From Alphaproteobacteria bacterium (lineage in GTDB: Bacteria; Pseudomonadota; Alphaproteobacteria; Rhizobiales; JAJFHC01), in NCBI GenBank assembly GCA_021775805.1, contig JAJFHD010000104.1:39049-103048 (forward strand): 64,000 nucleotides of DNA, in the 5' to 3' direction. Shown here in pieces: positions 33,695 through 43,065 of this stretch. Both the position numbers and the translations under genes were made by a program. How positions within the stretch are numbered: the stretch's first letter is position 1; every line of letters starts with the position of its first letter. The notes under the pieces were generated by a model that made no database searches, was not told where the DNA came from, and worked only from the letters and a program-made list of their open reading frames with translations.

Positions 33695-33877
33695 CTACGC
33701 GTCAGGACCAGACTTTTCTTTCTCATGCCGAGGGTGCCACGCCAACTTATGCCAAATCCAGTCATACATGCGGAGATGCCACTGCGTGGGCTTCTGGCGC
33801 TCAGGTTTGGGCGGTAAAGGGGCAATTGGCTCGCCCCAGCGGTCTCGAATAATGCGTTGCCCGACGCGAGGGTCCAT
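33695..33877 (-). CDS. Possible small basic protein (weak call)
   Basis: A 60-residue frame, MDPRVGQRIIRDRWGEPIAPLPP...MYDWIWHKLAWHPRHEKEKSGPDA, with a composition (Trp, Arg, Pro, His) that looks more protein-like than the overlapping frames. There is no clear ribosome site, and no family is recognised. The 33475-34001 gap contains nothing else convincing apart from a TCATGA-AAA-TCATGA palindrome at 33978-33992. Confidence 0.22.
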   Translation of the reverse strand: MDPRVGQRIIRDRWGEPIAPLPPKPERQKPTQWHLRMYDWIWHKLAWHPRHEKEKSGPDA

Positions 33878-33977
33878 TGCTGCTCAGTCTCACACTCAAT
33901 CGTGAACATAGTGAATGCTAGTCATGTTCTTGTTGCCAATTTCGCAAGAAATGTCATAGAATTCAAAAGAATTGTCT

Positions 33978-33992
33978 TCATGAAAATCATGA
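33978..33992. promoter_or_regulatory. Palindrome before the GcvA-type LysR gene
   Basis: TCATGA (33978-33983), AAA, TCATGA (33987-33992). It lies 9 nt before the first LysR ATG and may be an autoregulatory site; the region is AT-rich, so chance is possible. Confidence 0.3.
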
Positions 33993-34001
33993 GTTATCTT
34001 C

Positions 34002-34961
34002 ATGTTACTCATGTCGGAACATCTTCCACCAATTGCGGCGCTGAGGGCGCTCGAAGCTGCCGCCCGTCATGGCAGTTTCACTCGTGCTGCAGACGAGTTG
34101 AATGTTACGCAAAGCGCGATCAGCCACCAGATCCGACAGCTTGAAGAGTTTTGGGGATTTGAACTTTTCGCACGTGATGCCCGGCCGCTCGCCTTAACCA
34201 AGAATGGTGCTGCGTTAGCGCCGGTTGCCCGTGATTTCTTTGCCCGGCTGTCGTCGACTCTTGAGGGCTTGCGTGTGGAAGACGCGCGCGGCGCTCTGAA
34301 AATCAGCACGTTGGAATCCTTCGCGCTGACCTGGCTGGTGCCACGCCTCAGCAATTTTCGCGAGCGCCACCCTGAGATTGATGTCTGGATATCGACAAAG
34401 GACCACCTGGTCGATTTTACCGCCGAGGACGTTGATCTGGGGGTGCGTCTCGGTCACGGTGTCTATTCCGGTGTGCACAGCAGTCTGTTGCTGCGCGAGT
34501 ATGTCTTTCCGGTCTGCAGCCTGCAGCTGCTGAAGCGCTTTGGAATGCCGGCAAGTCCGGCTGACCTGTCGCGATTCCCCCTTTTACTGCGTCACGACGA
34601 GGTGTCCAGTTCCCACTGGGAAGCCTGGCTTGCTGCTGCCGGTGTGCCGAATTTGCGCGTTGATCAGGGTCCGCGGTTTCCCAACTCAAATATGGCCCTG
34701 CAAGCCGCGATTGCCGGTCAAGGCGTGGCGCTTGTGCGCAGTGCACATGTGGACGGTGGCCTGAGAGCAGCCGGTCTGGTGCGGTTGTTCGACGTGCTTT
34801 GTCCTGCCGATTCGGCATATTACCTGGTCTGCCCCGAAGGAGCGCAACTTCGCCCGCGAATTGCCGCCTTTCGTGATTGGATTCAGGCTGAGGCCGCCCG
34901 ATCGCAACAGCAGTACGACCGGGATGTCAGTTCGATGGAAACTCCGCCAGAAACCAAATGA
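34002..34961 (+). CDS. LysR family regulator, GcvA-like
   Basis: A 319-residue LysR protein of the GcvA type: HLPPIAALRALEAAARHGSFTRAADELNVTQSAISHQIRQLEEFWGFELFARDARPLALT is the characteristic N-terminus, followed by an inducer-binding domain with DVDLGVRLGHGVY. The neighbouring divergent gene encodes a DMT exporter, a frequent target of such regulators. ATG 34011 (MSEHLPP) is an alternative start 9 nt downstream; neither has a strong ribosome site. No coding similarity to the other LysR gene beyond the family. Confidence 0.87.
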   Translation: MLLMSEHLPPIAALRALEAAARHGSFTRAADELNVTQSAISHQIRQLEEFWGFELFARDARPLALTKNGAALAPVARDFFARLSSTLEGLRVEDARGALKISTLESFALTWLVPRLSNFRERHPEIDVWISTKDHLVDFTAEDVDLGVRLGHGVYSGVHSSLLLREYVFPVCSLQLLKRFGMPASPADLSRFPLLLRHDEVSSSHWEAWLAAAGVPNLRVDQGPRFPNSNMALQAAIAGQGVALVRSAHVDGGLRAAGLVRLFDVLCPADSAYYLVCPEGAQLRPRIAAFRDWIQAEAARSQQQYDRDVSSMETPPETK

Positions 34962-35173
34962 CAAATTCTGGCTATCTTTCCTGGTCCGATGTTCTCTGAC
35001 CGACGCCGGTATGCCTTTCCATTCATAAACTGCAGATTGTTGGAATTGCCTCACTTCAACTCCAGCAACATTCGTCAATTTGCCGCAATCGCGTGGACTG
35101 TGTAACATCATCAATGCTGGTATGATCACGGGAGAGATTATCCGGTTAGCAATCACACAGGCGGGAGGTTGCC

Positions 35174-35926
35174 GTGTCGTCACCAAGTGTTGAGACAGTC
35201 CCCGATCTGGGACGCTGCGATCACTGCGCGGTGCGTCATCAAGCCGTGTGTGGCGCGCTATCCGACCAGGAACTTTCCCGAGTAAACCAGTTGGCCCGAC
35301 GGCGGACAATCAGTGCCGGGCAGATCATCATGTCTGACGAGGACCCTGTCGAGTTTTTTGCCAATGTCGTATCGGGTGTCATCAAGTTGACCAAAACCCT
35401 GGTCGATGGCCGGCAACAGATCGTTGGCCTGCTTTTCCCACCGGATTTTCTGGGCCGGGCGTTCAGCACCAGCAATCCCTATTTCGCCGAGGCCGCCACG
35501 GATGTGGAAATCTGCTGCTTTGCGCATGACGGGTTTGAACGCCTCCTGAAGGAATATCCCGACCTGGAGCATCGGCTGTTTGAAAAGACACTCAACGAAC
35601 TCGATTCGGCGCGTGAATGGATGGTGCTTTTGGGCCGCAAGACGGCTGAGGAAAAGGTTGCCAGCTTCCTTCTGCTTCTGGCCCGCAGAGCGGCAGTAAC
35701 GGGATGTTCCCATGCATCAGCGGCTCTGCTGCCCACTTTTCAGTTACCGCTGACGCGCAGTGACATTGCAGATTATCTGGGACTGACGATTGAGACGGTC
35801 AGCCGTCAAATAACCAGACTCAAGACAACCGGCATTATCAAGCTGCTGGACAACCGGTTGTTTGTGGTGCCGGACATGGACGCACTGGCGAAGATCGCCG
35901 GTCAGGAACTGCCACCTGTGCATTGA
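35174..35926 (+). CDS. fnrL: FNR-type oxygen-sensing regulator (FnrL)
   Basis: A 250-residue Crp/Fnr protein. The N-terminal C15-x2-C18-x7-C26 and an internal cysteine (C114 or C115 in VEICCFAHDG) match the four ligands of the [4Fe-4S] cluster that is lost in air. The recognition helix contains IETVSRQ, with the Glu...Ser-Arg that reads TTGAT half-sites in FNR. It should activate microaerobic genes, and consensus sites occur in this window before ccoN, hemN and, in weaker form, the usp gene. GTG 35174 has GGGAGG upstream. Confidence 0.9.
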   Translation: MSSPSVETVPDLGRCDHCAVRHQAVCGALSDQELSRVNQLARRRTISAGQIIMSDEDPVEFFANVVSGVIKLTKTLVDGRQQIVGLLFPPDFLGRAFSTSNPYFAEAATDVEICCFAHDGFERLLKEYPDLEHRLFEKTLNELDSAREWMVLLGRKTAEEKVASFLLLLARRAAVTGCSHASAALLPTFQLPLTRSDIADYLGLTIETVSRQITRLKTTGIIKLLDNRLFVVPDMDALAKIAGQELPPVH

Positions 35927-35932
35927 CCGGCT

Positions 35933-35946
35933 TTGTCCTAGATCAA
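35933..35946. promoter_or_regulatory. Degenerate FNR-like site before the universal stress protein gene
   Basis: TTGTC-CTAG-ATCAA: the right half is perfect and the left half has two mismatches; it still fits TTG-N8-CAA. A class II start would fall near 35981, giving a 33-nt leader to the ATG at 36014. Confidence 0.45.
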
Positions 35947-36013
35947 GGTCGAAATCTCCGCAGTAGCCAATAACAATTCCCTATCGCAAAATACGAGATA
36001 AGGAATGTCCAGT

Positions 36014-36856
36014 ATGGCCTACCGTACGATACTTGTTCACTTCACGGGCTCCAAACGTTCGGATGCACTGTTGCAGGCTGCATCTGTTGTGGCAAAGAAA
36101 AACAAATCACACGTGATCGGTCTCTATGTGGTGCCGCCGGTGGAAGTCTACATGGCCTTCGAAGTGCCGATCGGTGCTGAAATCATCGATGCGCAAAAGG
36201 ATGCGCTGCGGGCGGATGCCAAGCCGATCGAAGAGGAATTCGAAAAGACGATGGCGGCCGAAGGCATCAGCGCCGAATGGCGGACGGTCGATTCCTGGGG
36301 TGTGACGGTTGCCGATGTGGTTCAGTCCCATGGCCGTTGCTGCGACCTGATCATTGCCGGCCAGGACAGCTTCGACAAGGATACGCCCGGGATGCAGAAG
36401 GTGGCCGAAGACGCCATGTTCGGCAGTGGCCGACCGGTCTTGTTCGTTCCGGCCGTCGGCACTTATGAGACAATTGGCGACTATCCGACCGTGGCGTGGG
36501 ACGGTGGCCGGGAAGCGGCCCGGGCCGCAAGCGATGCCCTGCCGTTCCTCAAGAGCGCAAAAAAGGTCAATATTCTCAGCATCAATCCGGAAGGAACGGA
36601 GCTGCGCGGCGCCAATCTGCCGGGTACGGAACTGGCCACCATGTTGTCGCGTCACGGTGTCGTCTGCGAAGTCAATCAGTCCATCACCAAGGATCTGTCG
36701 GTCGACGACGAGATTCTGTCACGGGCAGCCGATTATGGCAGCGACATGCTGGTGATGGGCGGATTCGGTCACTCGCGCCTGAGAGAATTTGTCCTCGGTG
36801 GCGCGACACGTGGCGTGCTCAAGCAGATGACCGTACCGGTTCTGATGTCGCACTGA
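36014..36856 (+). CDS. Universal stress protein, tandem-domain
   Basis: A 280-residue cytoplasmic protein with two UspA folds. Domain 1 (about 1-145) opens MAYRTILVHFTGSKRSDALLQAA. Domain 2 (about 155-280) ends with MGGFGHSRLREFVLGGATRGVLKQMTVPVLMSH, in which G-x2-G-x9-G(S/T) corresponds to the ATP-binding loop. Tandem Usp proteins near FNR genes are often induced by low oxygen; the FNR-like site upstream fits this. ATG 36014 is preferred because AAGGA lies 9 nt upstream, while ATG 36005 is too close to it. Confidence 0.88.
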   Translation: MAYRTILVHFTGSKRSDALLQAASVVAKKNKSHVIGLYVVPPVEVYMAFEVPIGAEIIDAQKDALRADAKPIEEEFEKTMAAEGISAEWRTVDSWGVTVADVVQSHGRCCDLIIAGQDSFDKDTPGMQKVAEDAMFGSGRPVLFVPAVGTYETIGDYPTVAWDGGREAARAASDALPFLKSAKKVNILSINPEGTELRGANLPGTELATMLSRHGVVCEVNQSITKDLSVDDEILSRAADYGSDMLVMGGFGHSRLREFVLGGATRGVLKQMTVPVLMSH

Positions 36857-36885
36857 ATTCGATCTGCAGTTACAGGACTACCCAA

Positions 36886-37263
36886 ATGAGTATCCAAAAA
36901 ATAAGATTGGAACTGGCCCGCGATCACGACTTTCCGTCGGGAAGTCGGAACCATGGATATGAGTTCACGGCGCCGGTTGATGACAACGGACACATCCTGC
37001 CGGAGCAGTGGCATGGAAATCGCGACAGGTGCCGCGTCAAACGGTTCTGGGGCGATGCGCCGGATGAAATCGGGCACCTGATCCGCAAGCCCGGCGGCGC
37101 CTGGGCGTTTCACTACGATATCCACGGCGATGAGGACGACGACGAAACCGGGTACCGGTTTGGCAACCATTCCTTCCTGCCGGGCGAATACGTTTCCATA
37201 AAGGAACATGACGACGTCCTGAGGACTTTTCGCGTGATTTCGGTGCTGCCGGTCGCGCCTTAA
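36886..37263 (+). CDS. Conserved hypothetical protein next to the universal stress protein
   Basis: A 125-residue acidic protein: MSIQKIRLELARDHDFPSGSRNHGYEFTAPVD, then a tract with RFWGDAPDEIGHL, WAFHYDIHGDEDDDETGYRFGNHSF and LPGEYVSIKEHDD. I recognise this as a recurrent alphaproteobacterial family of unknown function, often beside usp or FNR-regulated genes. No catalytic motif is evident; the DEDDDE run could bind metal. ATG 36886 is 29 nt after the usp stop, so co-transcription is likely. The 37264-37406 gap is empty. Confidence 0.7.
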   Translation: MSIQKIRLELARDHDFPSGSRNHGYEFTAPVDDNGHILPEQWHGNRDRCRVKRFWGDAPDEIGHLIRKPGGAWAFHYDIHGDEDDDETGYRFGNHSFLPGEYVSIKEHDDVLRTFRVISVLPVAP

Positions 37264-37406
37264 GCTCGACGTCGGCCGATGTGCTGCCGTCAACCGCGGC
37301 CGTCGGTTCCGGGCTGCGCGAAAGCTGATTGTACAAAGAGTGGCTCTGTGACTTCGCGCGCCAGAATTCATACAGCTGCTGGCCGTTGTGAGTTCTCAGG
37401 GAGCGC

Positions 37407-38594
37407 TCAGGCGGCAGGGTCGGGCAGAGTTGTCTCGACCAGTTGTGTCCAGTAACCAACGCCATAGGCGATCACGTCGTCATTGAAGTCATAGGCCGGG
37501 TTGTGCAGCATGACGCCGCCTTTGCCGGCGCTCACCCCGTTGCCGATCCAGGCGAAACAGCCCGGACGCTTCTCAAGCATGAAGGAGAAATCCTCCGAAC
37601 CCATTTCCGGTGCCGCGTTCGCGTTGACGCGGCCGGCCCCGACGATGCTGGCGGCCACGTCCGCCGCGGTTCTTGTTTCCTCTTCTGCGTTGACGGTCGG
37701 CGGGTAAAACCGATGGTACTCCACTTCGGCCGAGGCGCCGGCGGCGGCCGCAATGCCGGTGGAGATGCGCTTGACCTGTTCTTCGAGCGTATCACGGACG
37801 CTGGGAGTGAGGCTTCTGGCGGTTCCGCGCAGGGTTATCTGCTGGGGAACGACATTGGTGGCATCGCCGGCTTCAAAGACCGGCACGGCGATGAGACCGC
37901 CATGCAACGGGTTGACATTCTGACCGACGGCGGTGGCCAGGGCGGTGACGATCTGGGCGCCGGCAAGAACCGGGTTACAGGTCCGGTCCGGCATTGCCAC
38001 ATGCCCACCCCGGCCGGTTATGGTGATGGAAAACTCGTCCGCCGATGCCATGCAGGGGCCCGGGCACATGGCGAAGTCGCCGAGCGGCATGCCGGGCATG
38101 TTGTGAAGCGCATAGACCTGTTCGACCGGAAACCGTTCGAACAGGCCTTCCTCCACCATGACCCCGCCGCCGCCTGCATTTTCTTCTGCGGGCTGGAAGA
38201 TCAGGTAGACAGTGCCATCGAATTTCCGGTGTTCCGCTAGATACCGGGCGGCGCCGAGCAGCATCGTAGTGTGGCCGTCATGGCCGCAGGCGTGCATCAG
38301 GCCGTCGTTGCGGGATCTATGGGCAAAAGTGTTCGTCTCGTGGATGGGCAGAGCATCCATGTCGGCGCGCAAGCCGATTGCGCGATTTGAACCGCCCGAT
38401 CCGCGCAGCACGCCGACGACGCCGGTTCTGGCAATGCCGGTGTGGACTTCATCGACGCCAAATTCGGTGAGCTTGTCGGCGACCATGGCGGACGTGCGCA
38501 CTTCTTCAAAACCCAGTTCAGGATGGGCGTGAAGATCGCGGCGGATTGCGGTCAATTCGTCGACATAAGGTGCGATGTCTGAAATTTGTGGCAT
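37407..38594 (-). CDS. M20 family amidohydrolase (hippurate hydrolase-like)
   Basis: A 395-residue M20 peptidase-fold enzyme. Metal-site motifs are ACGHDGHTTML, PAEENAGGGGVMVEEGLF, the ALHNMPGMPLG histidine and the C-terminal MLHNPAYDFND histidine. A lid domain (about 185-300) carries the DATNVVPQ segment. Related enzymes hydrolyse N-acyl amino acids, hippurate or amidated auxin conjugates; this member's substrate is unknown. ATG 38594 has AAGGAA about 9 nt upstream; the earlier start at 38657 does not. It is divergent from the TauD-type gene. Confidence 0.87.
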   Translation of the reverse strand: MPQISDIAPYVDELTAIRRDLHAHPELGFEEVRTSAMVADKLTEFGVDEVHTGIARTGVVGVLRGSGGSNRAIGLRADMDALPIHETNTFAHRSRNDGLMHACGHDGHTTMLLGAARYLAEHRKFDGTVYLIFQPAEENAGGGGVMVEEGLFERFPVEQVYALHNMPGMPLGDFAMCPGPCMASADEFSITITGRGGHVAMPDRTCNPVLAGAQIVTALATAVGQNVNPLHGGLIAVPVFEAGDATNVVPQQITLRGTARSLTPSVRDTLEEQVKRISTGIAAAAGASAEVEYHRFYPPTVNAEEETRTAADVAASIVGAGRVNANAAPEMGSEDFSFMLEKRPGCFAWIGNGVSAGKGGVMLHNPAYDFNDDVIAYGVGYWTQLVETTLPDPAA

Positions 38595-38780
38595 TGGGCG
38601 ATCTTTCCTTGTCCGAACCGGCCAACCATAGCAAAGACCACCAGTATGTCTTGGCAAAATCGCGTTGGCCTGATCACCGGCTCAGGAACACCGCTTCGGC
38701 AAGATTGAAGAACACGCTGCTTGCGGTGTACTGTTCTGCCGTGCGCCGACAGGCGCCATCAACGTAAGGGATGCCGCATC

Positions 38781-39674
38781 ATGCTGAACGAGAAACGCCT
38801 TACGGGAACCATCGGTGCCGAGATCGACGGTGCCGATCTGTCCGGGCCGATCACGGATAATCTGGCGGCAGCGCTGCGTGATGCGCTTTCCCGTCACCAC
38901 GTCATCTTTGTTCGCGGCCAGCATATCACGCTGGAACAGCAAAAGGCACTGACGGCCAGTTTCGGGACCATCCTGCAGGTGCCCTATGTGGAGCCTCTGG
39001 AAGGGGAACCCGATGTCATCCGTGTCTTCAAGGCAGCCGATGAGCCCGGCGGCGTCTTCGGCGGTGGCTGGCACACCGATTTCAGCTTCATCGAGCGCCC
39101 GCCCGCGGGATCGGTGTTGAATGCAACGACGACACCGCCTCATGGTGGCGACACCATCTGGGCCAGCCAGTCGGAAGCCTGGAATGCCCTGCCGGACCCT
39201 CTCAAGAGCCTCCTGATCGGCCGGGACGCGATCCACGTCGGCAAGCCCTATGGGGTGAAGTGGTCGCCGCCGGTCAAGGAGCGCGCCGGCGCTTCCATGA
39301 ACCTTGTGCGCGGCGACCCCGGGGCGGACGAGGAGCGAGGCCATCCGGCTGTGCTGCGACACCCGGTGACCGGCCGCCTGATGCTGTTTCTCAACCCAAC
39401 CTATGTATCCAGACTCGACGGTATGACCGAGGAGGAAAGCCGGCCGGTGCTGGACGCCGTTCAGGCCCATGCGACACGCCCAGAATTTTGCTGCCGGTTT
39501 CGCTGGACGCCCGGCACCGTTGCGATTTGGGATAACCTGGCGACCCAGCATTACGCGGTTAACGACTACAGTGGCCATGACCGCCTCATGTACCGGACCA
39601 CCTTTGCCGGACCGACACCCCGTGAATTAGCCGCCAATCGCACGGACATGGAAGCTGAGCCTGCGATTGCGTGA
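38781..39674 (+). CDS. TauD/TfdA-family 2-oxoglutarate-dependent dioxygenase
   Basis: A 297-residue non-haem iron enzyme. The facial triad is His98 and Asp100 in GGGWHTDFSF and His257 in DNLATQHYAV; Arg272 in LMYRTTFAG would bind 2-oxoglutarate. The family hydroxylates compounds such as taurine, alkyl sulfates or chlorophenoxyacetates. A sulfonate substrate would suit the organosulfur genes in this window, but nothing in the sequence proves it. I chose ATG 38781 (GGGA upstream) over 38721 because the family begins near LTGTIGAEIDGADLS. Confidence 0.87.
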   Translation: MLNEKRLTGTIGAEIDGADLSGPITDNLAAALRDALSRHHVIFVRGQHITLEQQKALTASFGTILQVPYVEPLEGEPDVIRVFKAADEPGGVFGGGWHTDFSFIERPPAGSVLNATTTPPHGGDTIWASQSEAWNALPDPLKSLLIGRDAIHVGKPYGVKWSPPVKERAGASMNLVRGDPGADEERGHPAVLRHPVTGRLMLFLNPTYVSRLDGMTEEESRPVLDAVQAHATRPEFCCRFRWTPGTVAIWDNLATQHYAVNDYSGHDRLMYRTTFAGPTPRELAANRTDMEAEPAIA

Positions 39675-39775
39675 TCAGGACCGGTCTGGTGTCCTGTGGC
39701 GGAGGCGTCCATCCCAAACCCGGTTGCCAAACAGAATCACTGAAGCATCGAATGGGACGGGCTTGGGTGTTCGGT

Positions 39776-41041
39776 TCAACGGAGCGTTGCAAACAGTCTC
39801 TTGGGCCCGCGGAAGGCGATGGTGCGAATGTACTCCGGTGTCTGGTCTTCGATCAGAGCCACGTCGGGAAACCGGGCTGTGATTTCCTCGAGCAGGACGG
39901 TCAGTTCAAGCCGCGCGAGGGGCGCCCCGATGCAGAAGTGGGTGCCACGGCCAAACGACAGATGCTCTCTGGCGTTGGTTCTCGAAATATCGAACCGGTC
40001 GGGCTCGGGAAAGATGTCTTCGTCGTAATTGGCTGAACCAAGGGCAAGCAGGATATTGGAACCAGCCGGAATCGGTACGCCGCACACATCGATGTCGATC
40101 CGGGGACGCCGGCGCCAGCACACAACTGAGGAGGCAAACCGAAGCACTTCTTCCACGGCGGCGGGAATGGCAGATTTGTCCTTGCAGATGGCCTGCCAAC
40201 TGTCACGATGGGTGAGCAAGGCCAGAAGCGCATTAGCCGAAAGGTTGGTCGTGGTTTCATGACCTGCCAGCAGCAGCCCAAACACCAGTGAGGTCACTTC
40301 GTTGTCGCTGAGCGGTGGTTCGGCTTGATGGCGGTGTTCGATCAGAAAACTGGCGTAATCGTCTTGCGGCTTGGCATTGCGGTCGCTGACAAGGTCGACG
40401 CAATACTGCCAATAGGCAACCATGTCGCGGGCGCCGCGTGTCTGTTCTTCGGGAGAAAGATTGCCAAACGTCATCAGCAACCGGTAATCGGCCCAGGTCT
40501 TAATTTTCGGAGCGTCTTCGACGGGTATTCCCATAAGGAGAAAGAGTACGCGGGCGGGAAATTCATAGACCAGGTCCGCCACCAGATCGACCTGCCCGCG
40601 ATCCTGCGAGGCTTCCAACTCGTCCAGCGCTTCACGGGCGAGCCGGCGAATTTCCGGTTCCAGGGAAGCGTAGCGCTTCATGTTGAGAAAGCGTCCGGCG
40701 ACAGCACGGATCCTGGTGTGTTTGGGTGGATCGCAGTTGACCTGGGTCGGTTCGGCCGTCATGCCGGTCTTCAGGATGGCGGTCGCTTCCGGGGACAGGG
40801 GTGTGGCAGGTGCCAGAGCAATCTCGGCCGACATGCGTTCGGCATCCTGCAGTAACGGCAGAATGTCCTCTCGCCGGGTGACGACCCAATAGTTGATTTC
40901 AGGACAGAAAAATACCGGTTCCGCCGTCCGCGCCCTGGCAAAAAAGTCGTACATGCCGTGATGATCGAACGGTTGGTACTCGGCGCCCAATCCGTCAACG
41001 GCGCTTGTTCCGGGCTCGGCTGTCGAATGCAGTGTCGTCAT
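39776..41041 (-). CDS. Cytochrome P450
   Basis: A 421-residue soluble bacterial P450. The I-helix oxygen motif AGHETT, the ExxR pair in VEEVLRF and the haem loop FGRGTHFCIGAPLARLE (axial Cys about residue 370) are all present. No membrane anchor. It needs separate ferredoxin and reductase; none is adjacent. The substrate is unknown. ATG 41041 is preceded by GGGAGG. The gene is convergent with the TauD-type dioxygenase and next to the TPR-protein gene on the same strand, 124 nt apart. Confidence 0.9.
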   Translation of the reverse strand: MTTLHSTAEPGTSAVDGLGAEYQPFDHHGMYDFFARARTAEPVFFCPEINYWVVTRREDILPLLQDAERMSAEIALAPATPLSPEATAILKTGMTAEPTQVNCDPPKHTRIRAVAGRFLNMKRYASLEPEIRRLAREALDELEASQDRGQVDLVADLVYEFPARVLFLLMGIPVEDAPKIKTWADYRLLMTFGNLSPEEQTRGARDMVAYWQYCVDLVSDRNAKPQDDYASFLIEHRHQAEPPLSDNEVTSLVFGLLLAGHETTTNLSANALLALLTHRDSWQAICKDKSAIPAAVEEVLRFASSVVCWRRRPRIDIDVCGVPIPAGSNILLALGSANYDEDIFPEPDRFDISRTNAREHLSFGRGTHFCIGAPLARLELTVLLEEITARFPDVALIEDQTPEYIRTIAFRGPKRLFATLR

Positions 41042-41165
41042 GAAAGAGCCACCTCCCACCTGGCATTTATCTTGTTCAGCAGGTTACCGCGTGGCGATGG
41101 ACTTCTGCAATCACGGATCGCGCCCGGCCCTGTCTCCCGCACGAAGCGGGCATCCGGACGGCCGC

Positions 41166-42830
41166 TTATGCCAGTTTCCGGCAACAGCATGACGAAGACA
41201 CTGCAACGTCCGTCTGCGCCATCAAGTGGCCGAGCCTGTCCTGCACGTCGACGATCTCGTGTGTTTCGCCGCGCTTGCGTAAACATTCGGCCAGTCCATG
41301 CAGGGCCCAGATGTTATCTGGATGTTGCGCGCACCGCTGCAGGTTGTCGTTCAGTCCCAGATCGGTCCGGTAGACTTTTTCGGCTTCTTGCGTGTGTCCC
41401 TGCTCCAGAAGCAGCGCACCCAGGGCGTGCCGCGGCGGATGCATCCAGGCCCAGGGTTCGGAGTAGGCCAGATCGTCGTCCAGGCGGACGCTTTCGCGCA
41501 GGTGCTCATAGGCCAGATCGTGGTTGCCTTTGTGATACTCGAGCTCCCCGGCAAGCATGCGTTCGGCGATGGCCAGTATGTCGTGCGCTGTGTTGTTGAA
41601 AAAATTGCGATCCTCCGGAATCCGGTCCAAGGAGACCATGAACAGCGATTTTTCGGTCTCGGCCTCGGAGACCCGGCCAAGGGCTGCGTAGGCGACGCCC
41701 CTGGCATAGTGTTGCATGGATGTGGAGACGCAATAGAGCGCCGGGCACTCGGGAAGCGGCGCGTCGATGATCTGCTGCCATTTGCCGAAGCGCACGAGCA
41801 CATGCATCTTCATGGAGAAATACCCCTCCATGGTCATGGCCAGTTGAGGCCTGCCTTTGACATCGAGCACATCGCGGCTGAGCGTCCGGCACATTTCCTC
41901 CGCAGCCTGGAACGCGGGTTCGAACTGGCCCATAAACATGCAGGTATACATCATCAGGTGCAGATCGTGACACCGCGCCGTGGTGTAGAAATTGTACGGC
42001 CCGGCATGGTCCAGATACATCCGGTCCGCCCGGATGGCTTTTTCACTGGCAGTCTTTGCGTCTGCATACTTGCCGCACAAAACGTAGATGTGGCCGGGCA
42101 TGTGGTTCATGTGGCCGGCATCCGGACACAGCGTGCCCAGGGTGTCGGCCGACTCAAGAGCGCGTTCCGGCGTGGGCGACATTTCAAGCGTGTGAATGTG
42201 CAGATGCAGTATTGCGGGATGTGGCGGCAGCCCCCTGTCGCGTGCCTGGGCAATGCCCCGCTCCAGAACGTCGAGGGCCTCCAGAGTGTCCGTCCCTTCG
42301 GCCGGTTGGTTGGTCTTGACGTTCCACAGTTTCCACGGTGTCCGGGTGATCAGCGCTTCAGCAAACAGGGCAATGACGTCGAGATCTTCCGGAAACTGTC
42401 GGTAGACCAGACGCATGGCATTGGAGTAAGCGTCATCCCAGGCATCGAATTCTTCAGGCGCCACGGGATGACCGACGGGAAAGCGCGCGGACAAGGCGGT
42501 TATGAGCGCGGCTTCCGCAGGCGATACACGTTCGGTCAACGCCACGGCCTTTCTTATCGCACCGTGGCATAGAGCCGTGCAGGTTTCCGCCTCAGCCGCG
42601 CTGAAATCCCGCCAGGGCATGTTGTAAAACGGTCCGGACCCGTAGGCGATGCCCCAATAGGCCATAGCGCAATCCGGGTCGTGCTCAAGTGCTGTCCTGA
42701 AGCAGGCGACACCTTCCTCGTGATTGAAGCCGAAACACCACACCAGGCCCCGGTCGAACCAGAGCTGGGCCTCCGGTGATGTCGTGGTTACCGGGCGCGT
42801 ATGCACGCCCAGATCGAAATAGCGGTCCAT
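41166..42830 (-). CDS. Tetratricopeptide-repeat protein of unknown function
   Basis: A 554-residue soluble protein built of TPR-like helices. Examples are FNHEEGVACFRTALEHDPDCAMAYWGIAYGSGPFYN near the N-terminus, a middle part with HLHIHTLEMSPTPERAL and HMPGHIYVLCGKYADA, and later QGHTQEAEKVYRTDLGLNDN. Many His and Cys residues in HMNHMPGHIY and a C-terminal CCC stretch are notable. Related bacterial proteins are conserved but uncharacterised. ATG 42830 follows GGGAGG 6 nt upstream; a longer frame to 42980 has no such site. It is divergent from the ureohydrolase operon. Confidence 0.78.
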   Translation of the reverse strand: MDRYFDLGVHTRPVTTTSPEAQLWFDRGLVWCFGFNHEEGVACFRTALEHDPDCAMAYWGIAYGSGPFYNMPWRDFSAAEAETCTALCHGAIRKAVALTERVSPAEAALITALSARFPVGHPVAPEEFDAWDDAYSNAMRLVYRQFPEDLDVIALFAEALITRTPWKLWNVKTNQPAEGTDTLEALDVLERGIAQARDRGLPPHPAILHLHIHTLEMSPTPERALESADTLGTLCPDAGHMNHMPGHIYVLCGKYADAKTASEKAIRADRMYLDHAGPYNFYTTARCHDLHLMMYTCMFMGQFEPAFQAAEEMCRTLSRDVLDVKGRPQLAMTMEGYFSMKMHVLVRFGKWQQIIDAPLPECPALYCVSTSMQHYARGVAYAALGRVSEAETEKSLFMVSLDRIPEDRNFFNNTAHDILAIAERMLAGELEYHKGNHDLAYEHLRESVRLDDDLAYSEPWAWMHPPRHALGALLLEQGHTQEAEKVYRTDLGLNDNLQRCAQHPDNIWALHGLAECLRKRGETHEIVDVQDRLGHLMAQTDVAVSSSCCCRKLA

Positions 42831-42895
42831 GAATGCCTCCCACACCGGTATCCGACAGCTGATGTTGCGGCCAGACAGCGGTACATTCGCGCCTC

Positions 42896-42913
42896 TAGAC
42901 CAGGTACGGTCTA
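42896..42913. promoter_or_regulatory. Inverted repeat in the TPR / ureohydrolase intergenic region
   Basis: TAGACC (42896-42901), AGGTAC, GGTCTA (42908-42913). Six-base perfect arms in a 235-nt divergent gap; GntR/FCD-type regulators often use sites of this kind. No regulator gene is adjacent. Confidence 0.35.
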
Positions 42914-43065
42914 AACAGTCGTTCTCCGGATTTCCCCAATCCGTGGCAAGACGATAACCGAACCCTTCCGGCTCTTGCAATCCAAGACCACAAAATGTCA
43001 GGCTGCATGGAAATTGCGGCAGCGAGGCTGGCGGGACGAGCCGGATGCGCCGAAAGGGGACAAAG

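Noticed and set aside
33475..33909. Upstream extension of the DMT transporter frame
   Set aside because: The added 145 residues have no hydrophobic helices or conservation, and AAGGAG before ATG 33474 marks the start.
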